Positions 1 through 5,413 of a DNA stretch of 6,546 nt are shown here, piece by piece. Location: assembly GCA_016866915.1 (NCBI GenBank), contig VGKR01000025.1, forward strand, positions 1 through 6,546. The letters are read 5' to 3'. The DNA comes from Candidatus Pacearchaeota archaeon (GTDB taxonomy: Archaea > Nanobdellota > Nanobdellia > Pacearchaeales > GW2011-AR1). Position 1 is the stretch's first letter, and each line of letters begins with the position of its first letter. Below the pieces are notes generated by a model. The model did no database searches and had not been told where the DNA came from. It saw nothing but the letters and a program-made list of their open reading frames with translations. Position numbers and translations under genes: made by a program.

Positions 1-108
1 AGAAGGACAATTGCAAAACAATTTTCTGCTGTTTAACTGCTGGTGAATTTCAAGTCCGCATTTAAGTCCAAGTTTTTTATAATCTTTTTTAGTCTCGATT
101 TCAACCAT
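1..108 (-). CDS. gatE: Glu-tRNA(Gln) amidotransferase subunit E, N-terminal part (cut by left edge)
   Basis: Only the first 36 codons are present; the gene continues beyond position 1. The ATG is at 108-106 and the reading frame is open to the edge. The translation contains [17 protein letters not shown] followed by a Cys-rich LFCNCPS stretch, the conserved opening of the GatB/GatE family. The short lead before it and the gatD gene nearby point to GatE rather than bacterial GatB. GatE binds tRNA(Gln) and, as the kinase/transamidase subunit, converts mischarged Glu-tRNA(Gln) to Gln-tRNA(Gln) using ammonia released by GatD. A TATA-like box about 26 nt upstream (129-139) suggests its own, possibly leaderless, transcript. 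It follows the nucleotidyltransferase gene by 42 bp. The family call is confident despite the short fragment; whether the rest of the gene is intact cannot be seen. Confidence 0.9.
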   Translation of the reverse strand, partial: MVEIETKKDYKKLGLKCGLEIHQQLNSRKLFCNCPS

Positions 109-128
109 ATTCTAAAAAAAGAAGAAGA

Positions 129-139
129 GTTTATTAAGT
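129..139 (-). promoter_or_regulatory. Candidate TATA box for gatE
   Basis: On the minus strand this reads ACTTAATAAAC, an AT-rich TATA-like element centred about 26 nt upstream of the gatE ATG. It lies in the short gap after the nucleotidyltransferase stop codon. The spacing equals the usual archaeal TATA-to-start distance, so transcription would begin at or very near the start codon. Weak sequence match in an AT-rich background; supported mainly by the same spacing at four other genes here. Confidence 0.4.
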
Positions 140-150
140 TTATTCAAAAT

Positions 151-969
151 TTATTTAGAGTTTCTTCCAGGCAAAGTTACGTCAAATATTCTTTCTCTAA
201 GTTCTGGTTTGGAATCAATTGATAGCCATTCTTTTTCTATTTTATTGAAATAATCCTCATTAAATCCAGTAATTTCTGCAAGTGCTCGAACATCATATAA
301 ATCAGAAACAAATCTAAGTTTTTCAGCTAACCCCACATCTCCGGAACTTATCATTGTTTCTTCTCTTAAATTTGCTATTTTTTTAAGTGTTTTTTTAATA
401 TCTTCATTAGACAAAGATTTCAAACTATCTGGTAAAAGTGCTCCAAGTTCAGGAGTTCTATCAAGTGAATTTATTAATCTGACAAGTTTTGGAATAGCAA
501 GGTCCTCTGGGCAGGCTACCCTATAGGTTTTAGTTCTTTCTTCAATTATTTTGGCTTTTGCGTTTTCAAGTTCTCTTTGCAAAATATTCTGCCTTTTTTC
601 AAAATTATTTTTATTTCTTCTTGCAAATTCTATAGCTAAACCATCTTCTGTTTTTTTATCATAAACAAATAACATAGATGCACTAGAACCTTTTCGCGTT
701 TGAACAGAATATTTTTTATCTTGTAAAAATTCTTGGATAGGTTTAATCATTTCTCTAAAATCAGGATATCCTAAAGGCCTAACCAAAGAATAATCTAAAT
801 CAGATGTCGGTCTTCTAAGAAGTGTTGGAAAATAACTCTGAATTCCCATGCCTCCAACTAAATAAAGGGGTTCTTTCTTTTCTAATTGACTAACAGCTTC
901 TAGAGAATCCTTGACAATTTCTTCATCTAATGTCCTTGGATTAAAGGTTAGTTTCTTTATCTTTTTCAT
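151..969 (-). CDS. AbiEii/AbiGii-type (DUF1814, MenT-like) nucleotidyltransferase
   Basis: A 272-residue soluble protein with the layout of the AbiEii/DUF1814 branch of the polymerase-beta nucleotidyltransferase fold. Visible motifs are a LYLVGG segment (residues 35-40) in place of the classic GS motif, TSDLDYS (55-61) carrying the metal-binding Asp57 and Asp59, LAIEF (111-115) with a likely third acidic residue Glu114, and CPEDLAIPKLVRL (153-165) with the conserved Lys161. A C-terminal helical part contains KLRFVSDLYDVRAL (217-230), resembling the family's R..KD..D signature. Family members include type IV abortive-infection toxins and mycobacterial MenT toxins, some of which add nucleotides to tRNA acceptor ends. 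All expected catalytic acids are present, so it is probably active. No adjacent AbiEi-like antitoxin is seen. It lies between gatD and gatE, with a TATA-like box 26 nt upstream of the ATG. A housekeeping or regulatory RNA nucleotidyltransferase is as plausible as a toxin; the substrate is unknown. Confidence 0.78.
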   Translation of the reverse strand: MKKIKKLTFNPRTLDEEIVKDSLEAVSQLEKKEPLYLVGGMGIQSYFPTLLRRPTSDLDYSLVRPLGYPDFREMIKPIQEFLQDKKYSVQTRKGSSASMLFVYDKKTEDGLAIEFARRNKNNFEKRQNILQRELENAKAKIIEERTKTYRVACPEDLAIPKLVRLINSLDRTPELGALLPDSLKSLSNEDIKKTLKKIANLREETMISSGDVGLAEKLRFVSDLYDVRALAEITGFNEDYFNKIEKEWLSIDSKPELRERIFDVTLPGRNSK

Positions 970-990
970 AAAAATAAAATAAGGGCTTTG

Positions 991-999
991 TTTTTAAAT
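991..999 (-). promoter_or_regulatory. Candidate TATA box (with purine-rich BRE) for the nucleotidyltransferase
   Basis: The minus strand reads GAAAG followed by ATTTAAAAA. This is a good archaeal BRE-TATA arrangement centred about 26 nt upstream of the ATG at 969-967. It lies in the 76-bp gap after gatD, so the nucleotidyltransferase can be transcribed independently of gatD. The spacing implies a leaderless mRNA. Confidence 0.5.
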
Positions 1000-1045
1000 C
1001 TTTCTTTTGTAACCCCTAAAGAGTTATAATAAATCTTCTTGCTAT

Positions 1046-2320
1046 TCAGTTTTCAAGTCTTTCTGAAAATTCACCTGCAAAATTAGTCAGCATAAGATTC
1101 TTAGCTTCTTCTCTGTTCTTTGCTTTGGCCAGAACATAACCTAGTTTCACCAAAGCTGTTTCAGCTAACATGTCTTCAAGAAAAATAATTCCTGCCTTAA
1201 GCAACTCTCGCCCGTTAGAATAAACCAAAGGATCTAATCTTCCATAAATTGTTTGGCTTGCAGCACAAATCACAATTCCTTTTTTCTGAATTTCTTTAAG
1301 TTTTTTTAACCAGGATTTTCGGGCTTGTTTTGCAGGAACATGCCCTAAACCAGTTGCTTCCAAAATAATTCCTCTATATTTTTTTCGCGCATAATAATCT
1401 AATATATCTGGATTCTGCCCCGGGTAGACTTTAATTAATGCAACTTTATCTTCAAATTTAACATCTGCTTTTACTTTATTGTTGTTTCTCAATCTATAAT
1501 TAGAAATTATCTCAATTCTTTCAGGGTAGATTTTAGCAAAAGGTTTTCCATTTACAATTTTAAAAGCATCTCTTCTTGAAGTGTGCATTTTTTTTACTTT
1601 TGCTCCAGGCATCGCATAACAATAATCATCATTAATTGTTGCATGTCCTACTAACATAACTTCGGCTATATCTGAAATCGCAGCTAAAGCAGAACACTGG
1701 AGATTAAGATTTGCATCACTACTTGCCCTATCTATGCTTCTCTGGCTATATGTAAGCACAACAGGTTTATTCAGTTTTTTAAGAAAAAAACTCAAAGCAG
1801 CAGAAGTATAATGAAGAGTATCTGTTCCATGAGTAATTATAATTCCTTTTATATTTGGATTATTTAAAAGTTTTTCAGCAGAGCGCGCTATTTTTTGCCA
1901 GTCTTTAAAATCCATGTCTTCAGAAGCTTTCATAAAAGGAATTTCAACAATCGAAACATTTACTTTTTCAAAAAGTTCTGGATAGAAACGAAATAAATCA
2001 GCTGGTTTAACTAAAGGAGCAACACCTCCTGTTTTTACATCATATCTTGAGGCAATTGTTCCGCCTGTGATAATCATTCCAATATGGGGTTTTTTATTAT
2101 CATTAGGAATATTTTTTTCTTCTGTTTTTTCCTGAAATTTTCTCAGAATTTTAATATCTACAATATCTTTCTTACTAATGCCAATATTGTATCCTGTATC
2201 TAACTTAAGGAGAATTATTTTTTTATCGAATTCAGAAAATTCCAAAAAATAACCTTTATAACTTTTTTTTAACAAAATAATCTCAACATAATCACCTGGT
2301 TTGACATTAATTTTTTCCAT
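1046..2320 (-). CDS. gatD: Glu-tRNA(Gln) amidotransferase subunit D (asparaginase-like)
   Basis: A 424-residue protein. Residues 1-60 form the small beta-barrel-like N-terminal domain typical of GatD (VKPGDYVEI, then DTGYNIGI). A charged linker (about 61-78) precedes an L-asparaginase-type domain (79-424). Catalytic elements are intact: GGTIAS with Thr88, THGTDT with Thr166 and Asp167, and KKMHTSRRDAF with the catalytic Lys at 243/244. GatD hydrolyses glutamine and passes ammonia to GatE for Glu-tRNA(Gln) amidation in the cytoplasm. The N-terminal domain and the nearby gatE separate it from a free asparaginase. The frame extends six codons further to a TTG at 2338, but the ATG at 2320 is preferred: it begins the conserved MEKINVKPGDYVEI sequence and lies 25 nt from a clear TATA box. 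The gene follows the permease by 56 bp and is separated from gatE by the nucleotidyltransferase. Confidence 0.96.
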   Translation of the reverse strand: MEKINVKPGDYVEIILLKKSYKGYFLEFSEFDKKIILLKLDTGYNIGISKKDIVDIKILRKFQEKTEEKNIPNDNKKPHIGMIITGGTIASRYDVKTGGVAPLVKPADLFRFYPELFEKVNVSIVEIPFMKASEDMDFKDWQKIARSAEKLLNNPNIKGIIITHGTDTLHYTSAALSFFLKKLNKPVVLTYSQRSIDRASSDANLNLQCSALAAISDIAEVMLVGHATINDDYCYAMPGAKVKKMHTSRRDAFKIVNGKPFAKIYPERIEIISNYRLRNNNKVKADVKFEDKVALIKVYPGQNPDILDYYARKKYRGIILEATGLGHVPAKQARKSWLKKLKEIQKKGIVICAASQTIYGRLDPLVYSNGRELLKAGIIFLEDMLAETALVKLGYVLAKAKNREEAKNLMLTNFAGEFSERLEN

Positions 2321-2340
2321 GAAAATCCAAAACAACAAAG

Positions 2341-2349
2341 ATATAAAAA
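2341..2349 (-). promoter_or_regulatory. Candidate TATA box for gatD
   Basis: The minus strand reads TTTTTATAT, centred 25 nt upstream of the chosen gatD ATG (2320). It is identical over nine bases to the box in front of the serine protease gene on the other strand. Its position supports the ATG start over the upstream TTG and predicts a leaderless transcript. Confidence 0.55.
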
Positions 2350-2376
2350 TCTATTGAGATGCTTACTTTTTATTAA

Positions 2377-3501
2377 TCAAAATATCTCAAATAAAATTCC
2401 TGCAAGGAAGAGAAGACATAAAAATCCAATTACAAACCAAGGAAGTTTAACAGAATATTCTGGTTTTATTTCGCCTTTCTTTTTAGCTGCTCTATGAATG
2501 AAAAGAACTAAAATTGCCTTTATTCCTCCTGAGATAGCTCCACTTAATCCTAAAATTTTCACAAATCCAGCTAAATCAAAAAAACTAATAAGAAGATAAA
2601 GTAAAAGCGGAACTATTGATACGTAAAAAAATGAAATTTTTTTATTTTTTAAATCAAAAATAAAACAATCTCTAAGGGCAAAACTTAGTATAAAAAAACA
2701 AGTCATCATTGTAAATATTCCCAAAAGTAAAAGTAGTTTTCCAAAAATACCTGTAAATGAAAGTGTTGCAATTTCTGCAACATTTTTTCCCAAAACACCA
2801 ACAAAAACAAATGCAAACATTAAATACAAAATAAGTGGTATTAACGCACCAAGAAGTATTGCTTTCTTCAAAATTTTTCTGTCTTTTCCAATTTCTCTTC
2901 TTAGTTCAGGTATAGCATTAAAACCAAGCAAAGAGAAAAAAACAACTCCGAAAGGAAGAAAAAAATATGTAGAATTTATTGTATTGACATTTTCCATCCT
3001 CACATCAGGTAAAAGTATAAAAAAGGCAAGAGTTATAATTATAATAACAACAATAACTCCGAAAAATCCAATGTTTTTTAATCTTTCAAGTCCGCCTTTT
3101 AAAAGATAAGTCATAATTCCCCAGAAGCCAATTCCAAAAACTAAGGAATATTCAATTCCTCCTGTAAAGAGCTGGGATAAACTTTGCCCTTCTCCAATCA
3201 AATAAGCTAAAAGAGCAGAATAAATCCCAAAAATAATTGCAATCAACATAATTCTTCCACCCCATTTACCGAGATATTTATTTGCATAACCAGGTAACTG
3301 ATGTGTCTGTTTTGTTCTTAGTATGATTTCACCTAGACAAAGTTTTACAAAAATAAGAGTTAAACCTAGAAAAATCAGCCAGAACAACCCGATTACAAAT
3401 CCAGCTTTTGCAAAAACATAAGGAAGTCCAAGTATTCCTGCTCCAATTATTGTTCCTGTTAAAGTAAATGCAGCTGAAAGAAAATTCCTCTTTTTATCCA
3501 T
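2377..3501 (-). CDS. Amino acid permease, aromatic amino acid/AAAP type
   Basis: A 374-residue, very hydrophobic integral membrane protein with about 11 predicted helices (roughly 10-32, 36-58, 82-105, 117-135, 143-166, 178-198, 213-238, 246-273, 288-310, 314-336, 352-373). Helix 1 carries GTIIGAGILGLPY (16-28), the unwound substrate-binding signature of the amino acid/auxin permease and tryptophan/tyrosine permease families in the APC superfamily. Eleven helices and this length fit that group. The likely role is uptake of an amino acid, possibly aromatic, by ion symport across the cytoplasmic membrane; the exact substrate cannot be read from sequence. The ATG at 3501-3499 is followed by a Lys-rich MDKKRN N-terminus. 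Upstream lie a hairpin and the tRNA-Arg gene on the same strand. The TATA candidate (TTAGAAATTT, about 3519-3528) is weak, so co-transcription with the tRNA is possible. Confidence 0.82.
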   Translation of the reverse strand: MDKKRNFLSAAFTLTGTIIGAGILGLPYVFAKAGFVIGLFWLIFLGLTLIFVKLCLGEIILRTKQTHQLPGYANKYLGKWGGRIMLIAIIFGIYSALLAYLIGEGQSLSQLFTGGIEYSLVFGIGFWGIMTYLLKGGLERLKNIGFFGVIVVIIIITLAFFILLPDVRMENVNTINSTYFFLPFGVVFFSLLGFNAIPELRREIGKDRKILKKAILLGALIPLILYLMFAFVFVGVLGKNVAEIATLSFTGIFGKLLLLLGIFTMMTCFFILSFALRDCFIFDLKNKKISFFYVSIVPLLLYLLISFFDLAGFVKILGLSGAISGGIKAILVLFIHRAAKKKGEIKPEYSVKLPWFVIGFLCLLFLAGILFEIF

Positions 3502-3507
3502 AATTCA

Positions 3508-3519
3508 GATAGGCTCGGA
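3508..3519. repeat. Duplicate of the tRNA-Arg 3' end (12-bp direct repeat, copy 1)
   Basis: The plus strand reads GATAGGCTCGGA, identical to 3557-3568, which covers the last ten bases of the tRNA-Arg gene plus two flanking bases. The match extends leftward as ATTC(A)GATA with one inserted base. The copies are 49 bp apart in the same orientation. Such repeats can mark integration at tRNA genes or a local slippage duplication, but no integrase or element lies between the copies. Confidence 0.7.
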
Positions 3520-3541
3520 AATTTCTAACGAAATGCCGAGC
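3513..3541 (-). other. Hairpin between tRNA-Arg and the permease
   Basis: A stem-loop with arms GCTCGG/CCGAGC (6 bp), a small internal loop, ATTTC/GAAAT (5 bp), and a 4-base loop. It starts 28 bp before the permease ATG on the transcribed side and reuses the duplicated tRNA acceptor sequence as one arm. No T-run follows on the minus strand, so a simple terminator is not supported. Possible roles are a processing site for a tRNA-permease transcript, a tRNA-like leader, or a remnant of a tRNA fragment. Confidence 0.5.
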
Positions 3542-3556
3542 TGTCTTATTTCATTC

Positions 3557-3568
3557 GATAGGCTCGGA
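3557..3568. repeat. 12-bp direct repeat, copy 2 (inside the tRNA-Arg 3' end)
   Basis: GATAGGCTCGGA on the plus strand. It corresponds to the 3' acceptor strand and discriminator of tRNA-Arg plus two bases beyond its end. It is the parent copy of the repeat at 3508-3519. Confidence 0.7.
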
Positions 3569-3630
3569 GGGATTCGAACCCTCATTTTTCGGTCCGAAGC
3601 CGAAGGGTCTATCCATTGACCTACGAGCCT
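3559..3630 (-). tRNA. tRNA-Arg (anticodon TCG)
   Basis: A complete 72-nt cloverleaf read on the minus strand. The acceptor stem is AGGCTCG/CGAGCCT (7 bp) with discriminator A; position 8-9 is TA. The D arm is GGTC/GACC with loop AATGGATA, the anticodon arm TTCGG/CCGAA with loop CTTCGGA, the variable loop AAAT, and the T arm GAGGG/CCCTC with loop TTCGAAT. Every stem is perfectly paired and no intron interrupts the anticodon loop. The anticodon TCG reads CGA and, by wobble, other CGN codons. A20 in the D loop and C35 match known arginine identity elements. G11-C24 is the reverse of the usual pyrimidine-purine pair. CCA is not encoded. It is transcribed away from the protease gene, toward the permease. 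Confidence 0.96.
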
Positions 3631-3647
3631 TTATTAGCTCTTTCAAA

Positions 3648-3658
3648 TAAAAAATAAG
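3648..3658 (-). promoter_or_regulatory. Weak TATA-like element for tRNA-Arg
   Basis: The minus strand reads ACTTATTTTTT, centred about 23 nt before the first tRNA base. It shares the 62-bp divergent spacer (3631-3692) with the protease promoter. The sequence is only AT-rich rather than a strong box, so the call rests on position. Confidence 0.3.
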
Positions 3659-3663
3659 TTAGG

Positions 3664-3672
3664 TTTTTATAT
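3664..3672 (+). promoter_or_regulatory. Candidate TATA box for the serine protease operon
   Basis: TTTTTATAT centred 25 nt upstream of the protease ATG at 3693, identical to the gatD box. The spacing predicts transcription starting at or next to the ATG, a leaderless mRNA, and no Shine-Dalgarno sequence is seen. It drives the rightward operon from the divergent spacer opposite tRNA-Arg. Confidence 0.55.
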
Positions 3673-3692
3673 GTTAATATTTTAATATTTAA

Positions 3693-4610
3693 ATGCCAGA
3701 GAAAATTAAAGTACATAAAATTCATCATGTAAAATTAAAGAGACATCACAGATGGATTATCGGAAGTTTTACTTCTTTAATTCTTATTTTAATGGTAACT
3801 TTAAGCATATTCACATATATGATTTTCATTCGACAAGAGTTTCATTATAATGTATTTGACAAGCAGATAAATGATTTAAGATTAGAAACAAAATCAGATA
3901 TTGGTTCATTATCAGAGGGTTTGATTTCAATTAAAGAAGAACTTAAGCAAACAAGCTCGAAATTAGGAATTATCTCAGAGGAATTTAGTTATTTGAAAGC
4001 TTCTGTTGGAGAAGATTTTTCAGGAATAATTGAAACAGTTATTCCATCTGTAGTTACGATAAAAACAGATTTTGGACAGGGATCTGGATTTATAATCCAC
4101 GAAGAAGGATTTGTAGTGACAAATGCCCATGTTTTAGCAGATAATCTTGGAAGATTAGCTCCAAATATAAGAGTGGTTACATATCAACAAGACATAATTT
4201 CTGCAGATTTTGTTGGTTATAATAGCACATTTGACATGGCATTATTAAAAATTGAGGGAACATATTATAACCCTTTAGAGCTAGAAGATTCAAATAGTGT
4301 GCAAATCGGAGAAAGAGTAATTGCGATTGGAAATCCTTTAGGACTTCAGTTTTCTGTTTCTCAGGGAATTGTTTCAGCTGTGCACAGAGAAGGATTAAAT
4401 GAAATAGAAGCATATATACAAACAGATGCTGCATTAAATCCCGGAAATTCAGGAGGGCCATTAATAAATAAAAAAGGCTTGGCCATAGGAATAAATAATT
4501 TCAAAGTTGGAAGTGCAGAAAGTCTGGGCTTTGCCCTTGAATCAAACTTTATAAAAAACTCAATAAATGGAATTGCATCAAAAGAACTAGGCAGAATCTT
4601 GCTAGAATAA
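3693..4610 (+). CDS. Membrane-anchored HtrA/DegP-like trypsin-fold serine protease without PDZ
   Basis: A 305-residue protein. A basic, His-rich N-terminus (1-20) precedes a single membrane helix (about 21-46). By the positive-inside rule the rest faces outside the cytoplasmic membrane. Residues 52-105 are heptad-like and charged, a likely coiled coil or oligomerising stalk. A trypsin-like domain follows (about 108-300) with an intact triad: His146 in VVTNAHVLAD, Asp181 in STFDMALLKIE, and Ser253 in ALNPGNSGGPL. GQGSGFII and AIGNPLGL are further HtrA hallmarks. The chain ends right after the protease domain, so the PDZ domains usual in HtrA/DegP are missing. The likely job is surface protein quality control or regulated cleavage. 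The gene starts the rightward operon, 62 bp from tRNA-Arg, and its stop is one base from the next ATG. Confidence 0.93.
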   Translation: MPEKIKVHKIHHVKLKRHHRWIIGSFTSLILILMVTLSIFTYMIFIRQEFHYNVFDKQINDLRLETKSDIGSLSEGLISIKEELKQTSSKLGIISEEFSYLKASVGEDFSGIIETVIPSVVTIKTDFGQGSGFIIHEEGFVVTNAHVLADNLGRLAPNIRVVTYQQDIISADFVGYNSTFDMALLKIEGTYYNPLELEDSNSVQIGERVIAIGNPLGLQFSVSQGIVSAVHREGLNEIEAYIQTDAALNPGNSGGPLINKKGLAIGINNFKVGSAESLGFALESNFIKNSINGIASKELGRILLE

Positions 4611-4611
4611 A

Positions 4612-5328
4612 ATGACAAGAAAAGAAAATAATACTCCTGCGGAAAAAGTGTTGAAAGATTATGGTATAGAAAAAATATTAAGTAAGATTATAAAAAAATA
4701 TAAAAAAGAAATTATTTCAATTCTATTTGAAAAAGATGGAATTTTGTTAATTGTAAATTCAAAATCTAAAGAGATATATGATTACTGCAAGGATATTAAG
4801 ATTAAATTTAATGTCATTTCTTTTCAAAATTATTTGGGGAAAATAATTAGCGGAGATAAAAATTCGTATTTAAATTTGTCAAAATCAGAAATTCTTTATG
4901 ACCCTGGAAGATTTTTAGACCCTCTTCAAGAATTAATAGAAGAGGGGCGGGTTTTGACCACAGATGAAAGTCTAAAAAAAAGATTTGACGGTATAAAGGA
5001 TTATTTTAAAAAAATTGATATGACTAAATATAAAGTTCTTGATAATATTTATTGCGCTGTTTTGGATCTTTCTCAAGCATTGCTGATTGAAAAACACGGC
5101 ATCTACTGCACGCAAAGAGAAACAATAAAATACCTAGAAAAATATTTTGTGAAAACAGGTGTATTAAGCAAAGATGATTATGGAAATGTAAAGAATATAA
5201 TTTTATTGTTTAAGAAAATAGAGCATAAAAAAAGAAAAATGGTTTCTGGAAAAGAATTGGATGATTTGCAAAAAAAAGCAGAGAGATACAGAGAAAAAGT
5301 AATCAGCATATTAGAAAACAAAAAATAA
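4612..5328 (+). CDS. Probable degenerate MNT nucleotidyltransferase-HEPN fusion protein
   Basis: A 238-residue basic, soluble protein whose ATG lies one base after the protease stop, so the two are almost certainly co-transcribed. By eye, residues 15-115 resemble an MNT-type nucleotidyltransferase: KDGILLIVNS (41-50) fits the strand normally carrying DxD, and EILYDPGRFLDPL (93-105) matches the family's typical late segment. However, the GS motif and a full DxD are absent, so catalysis is unlikely. Residues 145-235 look like a HEPN four-helix domain (DLSQALLIEKHGIY, then FKKIEHKKRKMVSGKELDD). The HEPN RNase motif R-x4-6-H is incomplete: His205 is there but no Arg stands five to seven residues before it. 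It may be an RNA-binding or regulatory protein descended from a MNT-HEPN toxin-antitoxin pair. The fold calls are inferences from remembered family patterns; a conserved archaeal protein of other fold is possible. No clear ribosome-binding site is seen. Confidence 0.55.
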   Translation: MTRKENNTPAEKVLKDYGIEKILSKIIKKYKKEIISILFEKDGILLIVNSKSKEIYDYCKDIKIKFNVISFQNYLGKIISGDKNSYLNLSKSEILYDPGRFLDPLQELIEEGRVLTTDESLKKRFDGIKDYFKKIDMTKYKVLDNIYCAVLDLSQALLIEKHGIYCTQRETIKYLEKYFVKTGVLSKDDYGNVKNIILLFKKIEHKKRKMVSGKELDDLQKKAERYREKVISILENKK

Positions 5329-5369
5329 TTCAAAAATCCAAAAATCAGCATTAGAAGACACTAAAATAA
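5301..5369 (+). repeat. Imperfect direct repeat of the gene's 3' end
   Basis: The last 28 bases of the MNT-HEPN-like gene (5301-5328, including its stop) recur imperfectly at 5343-5369, starting AATCAGCA in both and continuing TTAGAA(A/G)ACA to a TAA-containing end. One copy lacks two bases. This looks like a local duplication that left a pseudo-3' end in the intergenic spacer. Confidence 0.45.
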
Positions 5370-5384
5370 ATCAACACAATTAAC

Positions 5385-5394
5385 TTTAAAAATA
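5385..5394 (+). promoter_or_regulatory. Candidate TATA box for the helical-repeat protein
   Basis: TTTAAAAATA centred about 24-25 nt upstream of the ATG at 5414, in the 85-bp spacer after the MNT-HEPN-like gene. It suggests a separate, leaderless transcript for the repeat gene and supports the first ATG over the second, in-frame ATG at 5447. Confidence 0.5.
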
Positions 5395-5413
5395 TCTTCT
5401 TCCTTAATATTCC

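Noticed and set aside
1046..2320. Free L-asparaginase
   Set aside because: The N-terminal GatD domain and adjacent gatE mark it as the amidotransferase subunit.
2321..2338. Extension of gatD to an upstream TTG, adding LLFWIF-like residues
   Set aside because: The ATG at 2320 begins the conserved N-terminus and has a TATA box at the right distance; the added residues are hydrophobic and unlike GatD.
3513..3541. Intrinsic terminator of tRNA-Arg
   Set aside because: The hairpin is not followed by a T-run on the transcribed strand, and archaeal terminators rely mainly on T-runs.
3508..3568. Integrated mobile element bounded by tRNA-derived repeats
   Set aside because: Only 37 bp lie between the copies, with no integrase; at most this is a scar or local duplication.
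4177..4461. Open frame on the minus strand inside the protease gene
   Set aside because: It lies opposite a protein with an intact catalytic triad and its translation has no recognisable features.
4361..4618. Second minus-strand open frame across the protease 3' end
   Set aside because: Antisense to the conserved Ser region of the protease; no promoter or family resemblance.
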